Shown here piece after piece: positions 15,578-28,995 of a stretch of 64,000 nucleotides of DNA. Where the stretch lies: assembly GCF_007874125.1 (NCBI RefSeq), contig NZ_CP040128.1, forward strand, positions 2,294,001 to 2,358,000, in the 5' to 3' direction. The position numbers and the translations under genes are program-made. Each line of letters begins with the position of its first letter. The first letter of the stretch is position 1. The notes below the pieces were generated by a model, which did not search any database, was not told the DNA's origin, and worked only from the letters and a program-made list of their open reading frames with translations. This DNA comes from Noviherbaspirillum sp. UKPF54 (lineage in GTDB: Bacteria; Pseudomonadota; Gammaproteobacteria; Burkholderiales; Burkholderiaceae_D).

Positions 15578-18118
15578 TCATGCCGCCGCCACCGCGCCCA
15601 GCGTGCGGCCGGAACGCAGCACGTCGGCAAAATCCTCCGGCGCCAGCGGCGGGCTGAAATAATAGCCCTGCACCTGGTCGCAACCGTAGGCACGCAGCAG
15701 CTCGACCTGCTGCGCATCCTCCACGCCTTCGGCCACCACGGTCAGGCGCAGGCTGCGCGCCATGGCGATGATGGCCCGCGCCAGCTCCGAGTCCTCGGGC
15801 TTGCTGGTGATATCGGACACGAACGCGCGGTCCAGCTTGAGCCGGTCGACCGGAAAGCGCTTCAGGTAGGACAGGTTGGAGTAGCCGGTGCCGAAATCGT
15901 CGATCGCGATCGACATGCCCATCTGCTTCAGGCGCGCCAGCAGGACGACCGTGCGCTCGGGGTGCTTCATCGACGCGCTTTCGGTGATTTCCAGCTCCAG
16001 GTAGCGCGGCTCCAGGCCGGCATCGGCCAGCGCGGCGGCCACCTCGGCGTCGAAACCGGCGCGCGTGAGCTGCTGCGTCGACAGGTTGACCGCCACCTGC
16101 AAATCCCCGAAGCCCGCGTCATGCCACGCCCTGGCTTGCCGGCAGGCGGAGCGCATCACCCATTCCCCGATGCCCGTTATCAGGCCGGTTTCCTCGGCCA
16201 GTGGGATGAAGCGCGCCGGCGCGACCATGCCCAGCTCCGGATGGCGCCAGCGCACCAGCGCCTCGGCGCCCACGATCCTGCCGCTGCCAAGGTCCACCAA
16301 AGGCTGGTAATGCAGCAGGAATTCGTTGCGCTCCAGCGCGCGCCGCAGGTTCGACTCGATCAGCAAATGCTCGTTGACGCGGCTGTGCATCTCGGCGGTA
16401 TAGCGTTCGAAGGTGTTGCGCCCTTTTTCCTTGGCGTGGTACATCGCCGTATCGGCGTATTTCAGCAGCGTATGCGGGTCGTCGGCATCATGCGGATAGG
16501 CGCTGATGCCGATGCTGCAGGTGACCGCGATCTCTTGATCGCGCAGCAATATCGGCGCGCAAATCCGCTCCATCAGGCGCCGCGCCAGCGCCGGAACGCC
16601 CTGTTCGTCTTCGACGCCGTCGATCACCATCACGAACTCGTCGCCGCCCAGGCGCGCCAGCGTGTCGCAGTTGCGCGCGCACTCCGCCATGCGGCCGGTG
16701 ATCGCGCACAGCAGTTCGTCGCCGGCGTCATGGCCGAGCATGTCGTTGACGTACTTGAAGCGGTCGAGGTCGAAGAACAGCACGAATACCGCGTGCCGGC
16801 GCCGCCGCGCCTGCGCAATCGCCTGGTCCAGGCGGTCCATCAGCAGTACGCGGTTGGGCAGGCCGGTCAGCGCATCGTGCATGGCCTGCCTGCGCAGCTG
16901 CTCCTCGTAATCCTTGCGGCGCGTGATGTCGCGCACCACGGTCTGCACCGCCGGCGAGCCCTCGTAGCGGAACACGGCGCGCCGGATTTCGACATCGATC
17001 ACCTTGCCGTCGAAACGCGCCATCCTGCCCTCGAAGCAGCCAACCGCCTCTTCGCGGTCGGCCGCGGCCTCCATCTTTTCCCGCAGGCGCTCGCGCCAGT
17101 CGGCGGGGATCAGCTGCATGAAGCTCATCGCCCTGATCTGCGCCGCATTCGGCGCGCCCAGCAGCTCCAGCGCGCCGCGATTGACGAACACGATGCGCCC
17201 GTTGCGCTCGATCATGATCGCGTCCGGCGACATTTCCACCACCTGCCGCCAGCGTTCCTCGCTTTCGCACGCCGTCCGCTCCGCCGCCTGGCGTTCCGTC
17301 ATTTCCCGGTTCAACCGGCGGATGACCTCGTCCTTTTCGGCGATTTTCTGCGCCAGCTCTCCGGTGCGCACGGCCACCAGCTGCTCCAGCCCGCTGCGGT
17401 AGCGCGCCAGCTCTTCGACATCGCGCCTGATCGATCCCGCCATGTCGTTGAAGGCATCGACCACGACGTCGAGTTCATCCGCCTTGCGCTTGCGCCTGCG
17501 CAGGGCAAGCGGCTCTCCGAGCTTGTCCAGGTCGAGCCGGCGCGCGTAGGCGGCGATCGCCGAAAGGTGGCGGCTGACCATGCGGCGGAAGATGAACAGG
17601 GTGAAGAACGCGACAATCGCCGTCTTGGTGGTCTGCGCGACCAGGATCAGCAAGGCCTTGTTCCTCAGGTCCCGGTACAGGTTGTCCAGGCTGGCGCTCA
17701 CCATCAAGGTGCCGAGCGGGACCCTGATGTGCGGCGTGCTGTCGTCGGCGAACCGGATCGGGATTTCGCGGTGAATCATGTTTTCCGCGCTGCGCGCGGC
17801 TCCCGCCCGCATCAGGAACATGCCTATCGGGTCGCGCAACTCCACCGACTCGATATCCGGCAACCGCGCGATGCCTTCGATCTGCTTGCGCGTCTGCTGC
17901 TCGTCCATGGTCCACAGCGATGCTGCCACGCTGTCGAGATAGGCATGCTCGATTTCCGCCATGCGCGATTCGACGGCGCTCACGCCCTGCCGGTAATCGA
18001 GCAGCAGTTGCGAGCCGGTCGCAATCAGGGCCAGCCCGGTGCTGCAAAACAGAATGGCCGCCAGCAGCCTCCTTCCGAGAGGATCGCCCCAGATTTTTCC
18101 GCTTGCCGAAATGCTCAT
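15578..18118 (-). CDS. Membrane PAS-GGDEF-EAL cyclic-di-GMP enzyme
   Basis: An 846-residue inner-membrane signalling protein. TM1 is near residues 18-38, a periplasmic domain follows to about 150, TM2 is near 155-180, then HAMP/coiled coil to about 280, PAS at about 285-400 (including a PAC-type RRKDYEEQLRRQAMHDALTGL junction), GGDEF with an intact motif at 491-495, and EAL with an intact EAL at 619-621 (EALVRWRHPELG). Both catalytic cores look complete, so it may synthesise or degrade c-di-GMP; in many such tandem proteins one activity dominates. It is transcribed with the solute-binding protein gene 19 bp downstream, which suggests ligand-controlled c-di-GMP signalling. Confidence 0.92.
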   Translation of the reverse strand: MSISASGKIWGDPLGRRLLAAILFCSTGLALIATGSQLLLDYRQGVSAVESRMAEIEHAYLDSVAASLWTMDEQQTRKQIEGIARLPDIESVELRDPIGMFLMRAGAARSAENMIHREIPIRFADDSTPHIRVPLGTLMVSASLDNLYRDLRNKALLILVAQTTKTAIVAFFTLFIFRRMVSRHLSAIAAYARRLDLDKLGEPLALRRRKRKADELDVVVDAFNDMAGSIRRDVEELARYRSGLEQLVAVRTGELAQKIAEKDEVIRRLNREMTERQAAERTACESEERWRQVVEMSPDAIMIERNGRIVFVNRGALELLGAPNAAQIRAMSFMQLIPADWRERLREKMEAAADREEAVGCFEGRMARFDGKVIDVEIRRAVFRYEGSPAVQTVVRDITRRKDYEEQLRRQAMHDALTGLPNRVLLMDRLDQAIAQARRRRHAVFVLFFDLDRFKYVNDMLGHDAGDELLCAITGRMAECARNCDTLARLGGDEFVMVIDGVEDEQGVPALARRLMERICAPILLRDQEIAVTCSIGISAYPHDADDPHTLLKYADTAMYHAKEKGRNTFERYTAEMHSRVNEHLLIESNLRRALERNEFLLHYQPLVDLGSGRIVGAEALVRWRHPELGMVAPARFIPLAEETGLITGIGEWVMRSACRQARAWHDAGFGDLQVAVNLSTQQLTRAGFDAEVAAALADAGLEPRYLELEITESASMKHPERTVVLLARLKQMGMSIAIDDFGTGYSNLSYLKRFPVDRLKLDRAFVSDITSKPEDSELARAIIAMARSLRLTVVAEGVEDAQQVELLRAYGCDQVQGYYFSPPLAPEDFADVLRSGRTLGAVAAA

Positions 18119-18881
18119 GGGATCAGGACCTCATGACAGTTTCCTGGCTAGCCAGCGATCGGTGGTCGCGCCGTCAGCAGGATCGGTGGTTTAAAGCATC
18201 AGCATATATTTCCATTAGGAAAGAATAGCATTTCCAAACTGGAGTAGTGGGATTGGCTGGTCCTCATCACCAGGATTTGCTTGTGCAATACAGCAAAAAG
18301 CGGGCGCAATGGCGGCGGAATAGCGGAAAAAAATCGTGCCATTCCGGGCTGCTCCGTAGCGCGGAGATGAATCCTAGATTTATTGCATTCCCGAATTCAG
18401 CACTTTTTCCTTGCCTCGTAGGACTTCTCTGACAAGTGAAAATCATGCTTATCAACAAAACCAGCCCAAAATTGCGAGACAGTACTTCGGCAAGCCGCGC
18501 GATGCACACAAGCATCAAGGCGCCTAATACACTTTGTGCACAAGTGCAATACCCCGAAAGATTTTTGGTACGATTTCGTACCCCCTTGATCGCTCTCTCA
18601 GCCGATCTGCTAAGTCATTGATTTATAAGGGCTGCCCATAATGCCCATTTTGTGGGCATGCTAATGGAAACCGCATGTTTCCTCGCTTTAACGAATGTCA
18701 AGAGCGCCTTGTCCACAAACTTATCCACAGGAAATGTGGACTTCCAGAAAAGTCCTTTTCCTATCAGGTATTTACCTTATCTTTGTAGGTAATTTCTTAA
18801 TCCAATGGGAGACGGTGCGGTAGGGACAGGAGTATGGAAAACCACTTTCCCCAACTGAAAAACGAGATGCAGGAAAACAAA
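18119..18881. other. AT-rich intergenic gap without a supported gene
   Basis: About 760 bp, clearly less GC-rich than its surroundings. Short open frames exist on both strands but none has a convincing ribosome-binding site, codon usage or recognisable domain. It holds several DnaA-box-like nonamers (listed separately) and, at its right edge, the tRNA terminator. I see no transposase remnant and no clear repeat array. Confidence 0.6.
18709..18729 (+). other. Pair of DnaA-box-like nonamers
   Basis: TTGTCCACA (18709-18717) and a perfect-consensus TTATCCACA (18721-18729) lie in the same orientation, 3 bp apart. A further TTGTGCACA occurs at 18534-18542. They sit in the AT-rich gap between a c-di-GMP gene and tRNA-Ser. 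No dnaA, dnaN, rpmH, parA or parB gene is nearby, so this is not the usual chromosomal origin context. Confidence 0.5.
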
Positions 18882-18916
18882 AAACCCGTGCTAATTCATT
18901 GAATTAGCACGGGTTT
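18882..18916 (-). terminator. Rho-independent terminator of tRNA-Ser
   Basis: A perfect 17-bp inverted repeat (arms 18882-18898 and 18900-18916). The minus-strand copy runs into a T-rich stretch (TTTTTTGTTTT) just past the stem, 24 bp downstream of the tRNA 3' end. Confidence 0.85.
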
Positions 18917-18939
18917 CCGGATCTTTTCTGATCGTATTT

Positions 18940-19030
18940 TGGCGGAAAGGGTCGGATTCGAACCGACGGTACGGTATAACCGTACACTGGATTTCGAGTC
19001 CAGCGCATTCGACCACTCTGCCACCTTTCC
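18940..19030 (-). tRNA. tRNA-Ser (anticodon CGA)
   Basis: A 91-nt class II tRNA. Acceptor arms GGAAAGG / CCTTTCC pair, the discriminator is G and CCA is encoded (18940-18942). The anticodon stem TGGA/TCCA encloses loop CTCGAAA, giving anticodon CGA, which reads UCG serine codons. A long variable arm (TGTACGG...CCGTACC) and the TTCGAATCC T-loop are present. It stands alone, with its own promoter and terminator. Confidence 0.96.
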
Positions 19031-19074
19031 GTCTTCGGTCGTTTTGTGGCTTTGACGACGCCACAAAGCAGACG

Positions 19075-19103
19075 ATTATAGCAGACTAGTCACGCGGAAG
19101 GAA
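19075..19103 (-). promoter_or_regulatory. Probable promoter of tRNA-Ser
   Basis: On the minus strand a perfect TATAAT (19080-19075) lies 45 bp upstream of the tRNA 5' end. The -35 is weak (TTCCTT at 19103-19098, 17-bp spacer). Between promoter and tRNA an 8-bp inverted repeat (19043-19050 / 19060-19067) could form a small leader hairpin. Confidence 0.55.
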
Positions 19104-19299
19104 TAGCAATCCCAATAATTAACATTGCGCTGGCCTCTTCCTTTTACGCACCCAAAATTTCTCCGAATCATCATCTTGTCATAAATGTTATCTAGTATTG
19201 CGGCGCAGTATCGAAAACAGAAAAACAAGAAAGGCCGCCTTGAATTCGCTTCAATTTTTCAACAACCCTGTCTGCGATTTGGCGCAGGAGCACTCCATC

Positions 19300-21207
19300 A
19301 TGACGTCCAGCACTGCGGAATTCCTCCCCCCCGGCCATTCCCAGGGCGCGACGGCGGTGCTCATCCCGGGCGTCGCCGCCAATGACAGGAACAGGTCGAG
19401 GCTGCCAGAAAGCAAGGATGCCATGCTGTTATCGCGCTTGAATGAAATCCTGGGCCGGCGTCAGCTGACGGCGCTGTTTCAGCCCATCATAAACATGCAA
19501 AAAGGGGAAATCGTCGGCTACGAGGGCTTGATCCGCGGGCCGTCCGACAGCCCGCTGCACTCGCCGCTGAACCTGTTCAAGGTGGCGCGCGCCAACAACC
19601 TGGGCGTAGCCGTCGAGCATATGTGCCGGCGCGTGGTGCTGGAGCGCTTTGCCGAACTGGACCTGCCGGGCAAGCTCTTTCTCAACGTGAGCCCGGAAAT
19701 GCTGCTGCAGCCGCACGCCAGGCACGGCGAAACGCTCGGCTACATCGACGAGGTCGGCATCAACCCGGAGCGCGTGATCATCGAGCTGACCGAGAACCAG
19801 CCCACCTACGACTACGACCTGATGCGCGAAGCGGTGATGCATTATCGCGGCATGGGGTTCCAGATCGCGATCGACGATCTAGGCGAGGGATTTTCCAGCC
19901 TGCGACTGTGGTCGGAGCTGCGCCCGGAATACGTGAAGATCGACATGCACTTCGTGCAGGGCATCAACCACGACCCGGTCAAGCTGCAGTTCGTGCGCTC
20001 GATCCAGGAGATCGCGGAAGAGTCGGGCACTGTAGTGATCGCCGAAGGCATCGAGACGCAGGCCGAGCTGCTGCTGATCCGCGACCTCAGGATCGCGTAC
20101 GGGCAGGGCTACCATATCGCCCGGCCGCAGCCCACGCCCGGCACCGAGCTTCCGGTGGAGGTGGCAAAGAGCCTCAACCGCAACGAAGTGGCGGTGTACC
20201 CGCAAAAGAGCGCATTCGAACACAACATCGTGACCGCCGCCAAGCTGTTGCGTACCGTACCGGCCGTGGCGCCGGAGATGACCAACAACCAGGTCTACGA
20301 AGTCTTCCGCGCCGCGCCCGACCTGCAGATCATCCCGGTGGTGGACAATGAAGTGCCTGTCGGCCTGATTACGCGGCCGGACCTGATCGACCGCTTCGCC
20401 CGCCCCTATCTGCGCGAGCTGTACGGCAAGAAATCCTGTACCACCTTCATGGACGCCAAGCCGCTCATCACCGACAAGAACACCAGCCTGCAGGAGCTGA
20501 GCCAGACCATCGTGGAAGCCGACCGGCATCATCTCTCCAACGGGTTCATCATCACCGACGGCGGGCGCTATCTCGGCATGGGCACCGGGCAGGACCTGAT
20601 GCGCGAGATTACCCAGATGCAGATCAACGCGGCGCGCTACGCCAACCCGCTCACCCTGTTGCCCGGCAATGTGCCGATCAACGAACATATCGACCGCCTG
20701 CTTGCCGGCGGCGCGCGCTTCGCCGCCTGCTACGCCGATCTCGATCACTTCAAGCCGTTCAACGACGTGTACGGCTACCGCAAGGGCGATGACGTGATCC
20801 AGCTGACGGGGCGGATACTGGGCATGCATTGCGATCCCAACCGCGACTTCGTCGGCCACATCGGCGGCGACGACTTCATCGTGCTATTCCAGAGCGAGGA
20901 TTGGGAAACGCGCTGCGAGGCGATCCTGACGGCGTTCTCCGCCGCGGTCCCGGAACATTACTGCGGCGCGGACCGCGAGCGCGGCGGCTACGTCTGCGAG
21001 GACCGGCGCGGGCGCAAGGTCTTCCACCCGCTGATCAGCCTGTCGCTGGGCGTGGTGCGCGCCGAGCCGGCGCATTTCGTGTCGCACCATCAGATCGCCA
21101 CGGCGGCGGCGGAAGCCAAGAAGCAGGCGAAAAAAATCCCTGGCAACAGCCTGTTCATCGAACGGCGCCAGGGAGTTTCGTGTTCACAGTGGCCGTATCC
21201 AGGCTGA
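19300..21207 (+). CDS. EAL-CBS-GGDEF cyclic-di-GMP protein with variant motifs
   Basis: A 635-residue soluble protein. The order is EAL first (about residues 40-290; motif EGL at 75-77, with ELTEN and the IDDLGEGFSSL loop present), then a pair of CBS modules (about 300-440), then GGDEF (about 450-610; motif GGDDF at 522-526). EGL is found in some active phosphodiesterases; GGDDF replaces the catalytic-site Glu with Asp and may weaken cyclase activity. CBS pairs usually bind adenine nucleotides, so an energy-sensing input is plausible. The ATG at 19300 has GCAGGAG upstream; an in-frame start at 19198 would add an unstructured Lys/Arg stretch and has no ribosome site. Confidence 0.88.
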   Translation: MTSSTAEFLPPGHSQGATAVLIPGVAANDRNRSRLPESKDAMLLSRLNEILGRRQLTALFQPIINMQKGEIVGYEGLIRGPSDSPLHSPLNLFKVARANNLGVAVEHMCRRVVLERFAELDLPGKLFLNVSPEMLLQPHARHGETLGYIDEVGINPERVIIELTENQPTYDYDLMREAVMHYRGMGFQIAIDDLGEGFSSLRLWSELRPEYVKIDMHFVQGINHDPVKLQFVRSIQEIAEESGTVVIAEGIETQAELLLIRDLRIAYGQGYHIARPQPTPGTELPVEVAKSLNRNEVAVYPQKSAFEHNIVTAAKLLRTVPAVAPEMTNNQVYEVFRAAPDLQIIPVVDNEVPVGLITRPDLIDRFARPYLRELYGKKSCTTFMDAKPLITDKNTSLQELSQTIVEADRHHLSNGFIITDGGRYLGMGTGQDLMREITQMQINAARYANPLTLLPGNVPINEHIDRLLAGGARFAACYADLDHFKPFNDVYGYRKGDDVIQLTGRILGMHCDPNRDFVGHIGGDDFIVLFQSEDWETRCEAILTAFSAAVPEHYCGADRERGGYVCEDRRGRKVFHPLISLSLGVVRAEPAHFVSHHQIATAAAEAKKQAKKIPGNSLFIERRQGVSCSQWPYPG

Positions 21208-21246
21208 TATCGGGCTTGACACCAACACGATACGGCCGGCCCGCGG

Positions 21247-23964
<2,718 letters not shown>

Positions 23965-23965
<1 letters not shown>

Positions 23966-24618
23966 TATTGCTGGAACACGTCGGCGCCCTTGGGCACCAC
24001 GAATTTGAACTGGCCGGAGGGCATCGGCGGATTCTTCTCGAACCGATTAAACGTCAGCAGCGACACCTGTCCGAAGGAATCGCGCAATTCCATCGCGCGC
24101 GGCACGCCATCCTTCAGGCCAATGCCGATCTTGTCAAAGGTCGTATCCTTCGTCCTGGGCGTGGCTTCCAGCCACTCCAGGCCATCCTTGGCGCCGGCAT
24201 CCTTGAGCGTGAAATTCTTTTCCAGGTCATTGCTGCCAAAAAGGATCGCGGCCGGCGAGGAGCCAAGCGCATTGCCCAGTTTCTTGATGGTGACCTGGTT
24301 CAAATCCTTGTCGTAAATGTAGAGATTGTCGCCATCGGCCTGCAGCAGCTGTTCATACGGCTTCTGGTAGGTCCAGATGAACTTGCCGGGGCGCGCGAAG
24401 GCGAAGCTGCCGGTCGACTGGCTGGACACCTTGGTCGCACCTTCTACCACCTTGACTTGGCGCTGCGTGAATTCGCCCTTGGCCGACTTGGTGCTGCTGA
24501 CAAACGACTTGAACTGATCCAGTGCCGAGGCGCTGGCAATGGCAGGAATCGCGATCGCAGCGGCCGCCAGCAGTTTTGCAAGGCGCGACGCGGCACCGAT
24601 GTACATTGTTTTTTTCAA
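23965..24618 (-). CDS. lolA: Outer-membrane lipoprotein carrier protein LolA
   Basis: A 217-residue periplasmic chaperone that carries lipoproteins from LolCDE to LolB. It has a Sec signal peptide (about residues 1-30, ending PAIASA), then [24 protein letters not shown] and the beta-rich body with [36 protein letters not shown], typical of LolA. It lies 8 bp after ftsK and overlaps rarA by one base. Confidence 0.95.
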
Positions 24619-24626
24619 CTTCTACC

Positions 24627-26963
24627 CTATTCGGAGTTATTCCCAGCCGGCACAAGAATTTCCCGGTTGCCGTTGGATTGCATTGTCGAAACCAGACCGC
24701 TCTGCTCCATTTGCTCCAGCAGGCGGGCTGCGCGATTGTAGCCGATACGCAGATGCCTCTGCACCAGCGAGATCGAAGCGCGGCGGTTCTTCAGCACTAC
24801 CGCCACTGCCTGGTCGTACATCGGGTCGGCTTCGCCATTGCCGCCGCCCTCCGCCCCGAGCGCCGCATCGCCGCCCTCCTCGGCCACGCCACCTTCTAGG
24901 ATTCCCTCGACGTAATTCGGTTCCCCCTGCGCCTTGAGGTGCTGCACCACGCGATGCACCTCGTCGTCCGACACGAAGGCGCCGTGCACGCGCACCGGCA
25001 AGCCTGTCCCCGGCGGCATGTACAGCATGTCGCCCATGCCGAGCAGCGTCTCCGCGCCCATCTGGTCGAGAATGGTGCGCGAGTCGATCTTGCTGCTGAC
25101 CTGGAATGCGATGCGCGTCGGGATGTTGGCCTTGATCAGGCCGGTAATCACGTCCACCGACGGGCGCTGAGTGGCGAGGATCAGGTGGATGCCGGCCGCG
25201 CGCGCCTTCTGCGCGATACGCGCGATCAGCTCTTCGACCTTCTTGCCCACCACCATCATCAGGTCGGCCAGCTCGTCGATGATGATGACGATGGTCGGCA
25301 GCTTCTCCAGCGGTTCCGGCGCGTCCGGCGTGAGGCTGAACGGGTTCGGGATCTTTTCCTCTTTCTTTTCCGCCTCGGCGATCTTCTGGTTGTAGCCGGC
25401 AAGGTTACGCACGCCCAGTTTCGACATCAGCTTGTAGCGCCGCTCCATTTCCGCCACCGCCCAATTCAGCGCGTGCCCCGCCTGGCGCATGTCGGTCACC
25501 ACCGGCGCCAGCAGGTGCGGGATGCCTTCGTAGACCGACATCTCCAGCATCTTCGGATCGATCAGGATCATGCGCACGCTGTTCGGGTCCGACTTGTACA
25601 GCAGCGACAGGATGGTCGCGTTGATGCCCACCGACTTGCCGGAGCCGGTGGTACCCGCCACCAAAAGGTGCGGCATCTTGGCCAGGTCGGCCACCACCGG
25701 ATTGCCGGCGATATCCTTGCCGAGCGCAACCGTCAGGCTCGACGCGCTGTCGTTGTACACCTTGGAGCCGAGGATCTCGGTCAGGCGCACGATCTGGCGT
25801 TTCGGATTCGGCAGCTCCAGGCCCATGTAATTCTTGCCCGGGATGGTTTCGACGACGCGGATCGAAGTCAGCGACAGCGAGCGCGCAAGATCCCTTGCGA
25901 GATTCACGATCTGGCTGCCCTTCACGCCGGTCGCCGGCTCGATTTCATAGCGGGTGATGACCGGGCCCGGGTAGGCCGCCACGACCTTGGCCTCGACGCC
26001 GAAGTCCGACAGCTTCTTCTCGATCAGGCGGCTGGTGAACTCCAGCGTCTCGACGCTGACCGTTTCCTGCGCCGGGGGCGGATCGTCCAGCAGCGACAGC
26101 GGCGGCAGGTTGGTATCGGGCAGGTCGGAGAACAGCGACACCTGCTTTTCCTTCTGCACGCGCTCGGACTTGGGCACTTCGACCACCTGCGGCTCGATGC
26201 GGATCGGCGGCGCCTCGACCACCTTGGCGCGCTCCTGCACCACGACTTCCTCGCGCTTGACCGCGGCGACCTGCCCGATCTTGCGGTCTTCGCGTTCGGT
26301 GTAGCGCTTGCGCACGGCGCTCGCCCCATCCTCGATCCAGCCACCGATACGCTCCGCGACGGCCAGCCACGACACATGGAAGAATAGCGAGAAGCCCACG
26401 CCGAACAGCAGCAGCAAAAACAGCGTCGCGCCGGTGAATCCAAATGCGTTTTGCGCGCCGCCGCCGATCAGCTCGCCCAGCACGCCGCCGGGCGCGCGCG
26501 GCAGCTGGGCCCTCAGCGTGTACATGCGCAGGTATTCGATCGCCACGCTGCCGAGCAACATCAGCACGAAGCCGATCGAACGGATCCACGCTTCATGATG
26601 GTGCTCCGGCTCCAGCTCCTTCTGGAACAGGAAACGATGCGACAGACGGCGATAGCCAGCCCATACCAGGCGCACCATGTAGACGCAGCACCACCACGCC
26701 GAAAAGCCGAAAATGAACAGCATCAGGTCGGCTAGCCAGGCGCCGATGTGCCCGCCCCAGTTGTGCAGCCGCGGCACCACGCTCGCATGCGACCAGCCCG
26801 GATCGGCCTTCGAATATGTCAGAAAGATAAGGATCAGGTACACCGTGGCGGCCGTCAGCGCGAACCAGCGCGCTTCGGACAGCAGGCGCACCAGGCGATT
26901 CGGCAATGGATTTTCCGGGGTCGGATTGGTGTTGCGCGTATAGGCTTGGGTTGTTCGGGTCAT
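24627..26963 (-). CDS. ftsK: DNA translocase FtsK
   Basis: A 778-residue division-site DNA pump. The N-terminal membrane domain has four hydrophobic segments within about residues 25-190. A short Pro/charged linker (about 190-300) is followed by the motor: Walker [13 protein letters not shown] near residue 437 and Walker [15 protein letters not shown]. The C-terminal gamma winged helix that reads KOPS is present ([25 protein letters not shown]). The linker is short relative to E. coli FtsK. The start is the ATG at 26963 (MTRTTQAY). It is the first gene of ftsK-lolA-rarA and divergent from trxB. Confidence 0.97.
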   Translation of the reverse strand: MTRTTQAYTRNTNPTPENPLPNRLVRLLSEARWFALTAATVYLILIFLTYSKADPGWSHASVVPRLHNWGGHIGAWLADLMLFIFGFSAWWCCVYMVRLVWAGYRRLSHRFLFQKELEPEHHHEAWIRSIGFVLMLLGSVAIEYLRMYTLRAQLPRAPGGVLGELIGGGAQNAFGFTGATLFLLLLFGVGFSLFFHVSWLAVAERIGGWIEDGASAVRKRYTEREDRKIGQVAAVKREEVVVQERAKVVEAPPIRIEPQVVEVPKSERVQKEKQVSLFSDLPDTNLPPLSLLDDPPPAQETVSVETLEFTSRLIEKKLSDFGVEAKVVAAYPGPVITRYEIEPATGVKGSQIVNLARDLARSLSLTSIRVVETIPGKNYMGLELPNPKRQIVRLTEILGSKVYNDSASSLTVALGKDIAGNPVVADLAKMPHLLVAGTTGSGKSVGINATILSLLYKSDPNSVRMILIDPKMLEMSVYEGIPHLLAPVVTDMRQAGHALNWAVAEMERRYKLMSKLGVRNLAGYNQKIAEAEKKEEKIPNPFSLTPDAPEPLEKLPTIVIIIDELADLMMVVGKKVEELIARIAQKARAAGIHLILATQRPSVDVITGLIKANIPTRIAFQVSSKIDSRTILDQMGAETLLGMGDMLYMPPGTGLPVRVHGAFVSDDEVHRVVQHLKAQGEPNYVEGILEGGVAEEGGDAALGAEGGGNGEADPMYDQAVAVVLKNRRASISLVQRHLRIGYNRAARLLEQMEQSGLVSTMQSNGNREILVPAGNNSE

Positions 26964-27056
26964 AACTCTTGCAAAATCGGTGATGCATCCGCGCACCGGC
27001 CGCGTGGGGTTCGCGGCGGATCGCAGCGACGGGCATCCTCGCGAAGCATGTTCGTC

Positions 27057-27062
27057 TATAAT
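27057..27062 (+). promoter_or_regulatory. Possible -10 element for trxB
   Basis: A perfect TATAAT lies in the 259-bp ftsK-trxB divergent region, 160 bp upstream of the trxB start. No good -35 is visible at 16-18 bp, so the assignment is tentative. The rest of the region is AT-rich and has no recognisable gene. Confidence 0.35.
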
Positions 27063-27096
27063 CTTACCCAGTTTTTCGAGTGCAATACCTTAATAA

Positions 27097-28179
<1,083 letters not shown>

Positions 28180-28197
28180 AGCCGTTACAGTAGTAAT

Positions 28198-28225
28198 CCA
28201 TTCGCCGCCTGATGGCGGCGAATGG
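28198..28225. terminator. Hairpin after trxB
   Basis: A perfect 12-bp stem (28198-28209 / 28214-28225) with a TGAT loop between the trxB stop and the smr start. There is no T-tract, so it is a weak terminator, an attenuator or an mRNA-stabilising stem. Confidence 0.5.
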
Positions 28226-28243
28226 CCTCAGGAAGCACCCATC

Positions 28244-28882
28244 ATGTCTGGCCCCATCAAGGATTTCGCCGCACTCAAATCCCTGCGCGCGCAGGTAAAG
28301 GCGCAGGAAGAGGCGCGCAAGGCCGCCGAAGCGGAACGGCTGCGCCGCGAGCAGGAAAGCAGGCGCGACGCCGAACTGTTCCGCCGCGCGGTGGGCGAGG
28401 TGTCGCTGCTGCCGCCGTCGGACAAGGCGCACCCGGCGTCGCCGGCGCCATTGCCGATCCCGCGCCAGCGCATCGCCGACGAGCTGGCGGCGCTGGAGGA
28501 ATCGCTGTCCGACGAATTCACCGTCGACACCCTGCTCGACACCGACGAAGCCCTGAGCTATGCGCGCCCCGGCATCGGCCAGGACATCCTGCGCAAACTG
28601 CGGCGCGGCCATTGGGTGATCCAGGGCCAGCTCGACCTGCACGGCATGCGGCGCGACGAAGCGCGCGAGGCGCTGGCCGAATTCCTGCGCAATGCCGTCA
28701 AGCGCGGCACGCGCTGCGTGCGCATCATCCACGGCAAGGGTTTGGGCTCGGTCAACAAGGAACCGGTCCTGAAGAACAAGGTGCGCAACTGGCTGGTGCA
28801 AAAGGAGGAAGTGATCGCCTTTTGCCAGGCACGCGCCGCCGACGGCGGCTCGGGCGCGCTGGTCGTTCTGTTAAAGGCATAG
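28244..28882 (+). CDS. Smr/MutS2-domain protein
   Basis: A 212-residue protein. The N-terminal ~50 residues form a highly charged helix (KAQEEARKAAEAERLRREQE). The C-terminal Smr domain (about residues 125-210) carries the hallmark LDLHGMRRDEAREALAEFL and IIHGKGLGS. Smr domains are nucleases or nucleic-acid binders; E. coli SmrA/SmrB are relatives, and SmrB cuts mRNA at collided ribosomes, though equivalence here is not shown. The start is the ATG at 28244, after AGGAAG. It stands between two hairpins and downstream of trxB in the same direction. Confidence 0.9.
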   Translation: MSGPIKDFAALKSLRAQVKAQEEARKAAEAERLRREQESRRDAELFRRAVGEVSLLPPSDKAHPASPAPLPIPRQRIADELAALEESLSDEFTVDTLLDTDEALSYARPGIGQDILRKLRRGHWVIQGQLDLHGMRRDEAREALAEFLRNAVKRGTRCVRIIHGKGLGSVNKEPVLKNKVRNWLVQKEEVIAFCQARAADGGSGALVVLLKA

Positions 28883-28899
28883 AAAAGCATAGTGCGGGC

Positions 28900-28938
28900 C
28901 GAGACCCGCCGCCAGCAACCGATGATCGGCGGGTCTCG
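28900..28938. terminator. Hairpin after the smr gene
   Basis: A perfect 12-bp inverted repeat (28900-28911 / 28927-28938) with a 15-nt loop, 17 bp after the smr stop and 57 bp before the next start. It lacks a T-tract. Confidence 0.45.
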
Positions 28939-28995
28939 ACCGTCCCTGCTTGCTGCCGGTATCATGCAGCGATCAACCACTCGCCCGCGCGCCGC

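Noticed and set aside
18247..18621. Short open frames in the AT-rich gap before tRNA-Ser.
   Set aside because: No ribosome-binding sites, no conserved-looking composition, and overlapping frames on both strands.
18709..18729. The DnaA-box pair considered as the chromosomal replication origin.
   Set aside because: No dnaA, dnaN, rpmH, gidA or par genes are nearby and there are too few boxes.
18882..18916. The long perfect inverted repeat considered as an insertion-sequence end or attachment site.
   Set aside because: Its minus-strand T-rich tail and position just after tRNA-Ser fit a terminator; no second copy or transposase is present.
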